Origin: Chitinophaga silvatica
GTDB taxonomy: Bacteria > Bacteroidota > Bacteroidia > Chitinophagales > Chitinophagaceae
Length of the DNA stretch: 64,000 bases
Reading direction: 5' to 3'
NCBI RefSeq assembly: GCF_003419895.1
Contig: NZ_QPMM01000013.1
Coordinates: 124,001 to 188,000, forward strand
Part shown: positions 63,277-64,000 of the stretch, piece after piece
Position numbering within the stretch: position 1 is the stretch's first letter
How the letters are laid out: each line of letters opens with the position of its first letter
Notes under the pieces: model-generated
The model's input: the letters and a program-made list of their open reading frames with translations, nothing else
Told to the model about the DNA's origin: nothing
The model's database searches: none
Translations under genes and position numbers: made by a program

Positions 63277-64000
63277 CTAGTTTTTATTAACTGTTTTCAA
63301 CTTTGGTTTATGTTGTTTCTTTTTCACATTCTCGCCTTTCAGAGTAGCAGCTAATTTCAACGCTTCATAGGTATTAACTATGCCACCAGATTTAGAGAGT
63401 TCAGAAAATTCTACCTGTTCGTCTTTTGTGCCTGGTTTGGTTACCATTTTGGTGCCATCCGGTAAAGGAGTAGCGCTTTTTTCCAACACATATTTCAGCT
63501 GTTGAGCACTGAGGTCCGGATAATAGGATAATACCAGTGCAGCTACACCGGCTACTACAGGGGAAGCCATACTGGTTCCGCTGGCAGATCTGTAAGTATT
63601 TCCTCCTGGTACTGTGGAGTAGATCTGTACACCTGGTGCAAATAAATCGACCTCACTTTTCCCGTAATTCGAGAAGTTGGCTACTTTATCATTTCCTCTG
63701 CCTGTGCTGCTTGCACCAACAGTGATGAAATTGCTTGCTTTACCACCACTCAAATAGTTAGGGTTAGGGTAGTTTGGAATTGAATCATTGTTGTTGCCAT
63801 CATTTCCGGCTGCATGAATCAATAAAACCCCTTTGGATTCTGCATATTTTACAGCATCATCTACCCAGTCCTTATGAGGAGAAAATGGCTTTCCAAAGCT
63901 CATATTAATGATTTGGGCACCATTGTCAACCGCATAGCGGATCGCCAATGCAACGTCTTTATCTCTTTCATCTCCATCCGGAACAGCTTTTACGAACATG
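63277..64000 (-). CDS. Subtilisin-like S8 serine protease, 5' part outside the window
   Basis: C-terminal 240 residues of a subtilase; the gene continues past the window edge. The visible part has the oxyanion asparagine region HAAGNDGNNNDSIPNYPNP and the catalytic serine in GTSMASPVVAGVAALVLSYY. The catalytic Asp and His lie upstream and are not visible. The C-terminus is lysine-rich and has no sorting domain such as the type IX tail. It is probably exported; the substrate is unknown. Confidence 0.9.
   Translation of the reverse strand, partial: MFVKAVPDGDERDKDVALAIRYAVDNGAQIINMSFGKPFSPHKDWVDDAVKYAESKGVLLIHAAGNDGNNNDSIPNYPNPNYLSGGKASNFITVGASSTGRGNDKVANFSNYGKSEVDLFAPGVQIYSTVPGGNTYRSASGTSMASPVVAGVAALVLSYYPDLSAQQLKYVLEKSATPLPDGTKMVTKPGTKDEQVEFSELSKSGGIVNTYEALKLAATLKGENVKKKQHKPKLKTVNKN

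Noticed and set aside
1..64000. tRNA, rRNA, tmRNA, CRISPR arrays, prophage or toxin-antitoxin genes
   Set aside because: I looked at the intergenic gaps for these and saw none. No repeat-spacer pattern or integrase is present.

Overview
The window looks like a chromosomal segment of a Bacteroidota bacterium, most likely of the Chitinophaga type (order Chitinophagales). The evidence is a SusC/SusD pair, an ECF sigma factor with a FecR/DUF4974 anti-sigma factor, a DUF2027-Smr protein, a class A RNase P RNA, several promoters of the Bacteroidota form (TTTG, about 19-20 bases, TAnnTTTG), lipoprotein and Sec signals, and moderately AT-rich DNA. The genus is inferred from gene style, not from a marker alignment. 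I see no rRNA, tRNA, CRISPR array, transposase or prophage gene.

Layout. 1-7 kb: a very large alpha-2-macroglobulin protein carrying an internal SusC-type TonB plug, a secreted alpha/beta hydrolase, and a sterol-desaturase-like membrane di-iron enzyme behind a strong palindrome. 7-12 kb (minus): a TetR regulator with a FabF-type ketoacyl synthase, and an AsmA-like protein. 12-18 kb: a GH43 glycosidase, then a sigma/FecR/AraC-like regulatory unit and a DEAD-box helicase followed by a possible 42-residue gene. 18-31 kb: small-molecule and stress genes (zinc-type oxidoreductase, HxlR regulator, FrnE/DsbA protein, methyltransferase, sodium symporter, MarR-GNAT fusion, DinB protein, acyl-CoA carboxylase beta chain, RNase HI, KatG, a lipoprotein, an AspT-type transporter).

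31.9-42.5 kb is a compact polysaccharide utilisation locus: promoter, short leader peptide with four consecutive cysteine codons, SusC, SusD, an AraC regulator and a 1482-residue enzyme that fuses a GH127 beta-L-arabinofuranosidase to a GH51-type alpha-L-arabinofuranosidase. The likely target is arabinose-decorated plant glycoprotein or arabinan. The cysteine-rich leader with mutually exclusive downstream stems is the best candidate here for an undescribed control system.

42-64 kb is mostly housekeeping: thioredoxin, a glycosyltransferase, SmpB, AccD, class II aldolase, a cystathionine beta-synthase-like enzyme coupled to a signal-less metal-receptor-fold protein, and a tight five-gene run (bioD, 5-formyl-THF cyclo-ligase, lpxK, RNase R with a 400-residue lysine/alanine tail, polyprenyl synthase). 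It ends with an amino acid permease, a DoxX protein, DUF2027-Smr, rnpB, a DUF4870 protein and a truncated subtilisin-like protease. Intergenic DNA is rich in long inverted repeats: three related hairpins, all between convergent gene ends, a 325-bp palindromic element, a nested hairpin between accD and smpB, and paired 39-bp arms upstream of bioD.
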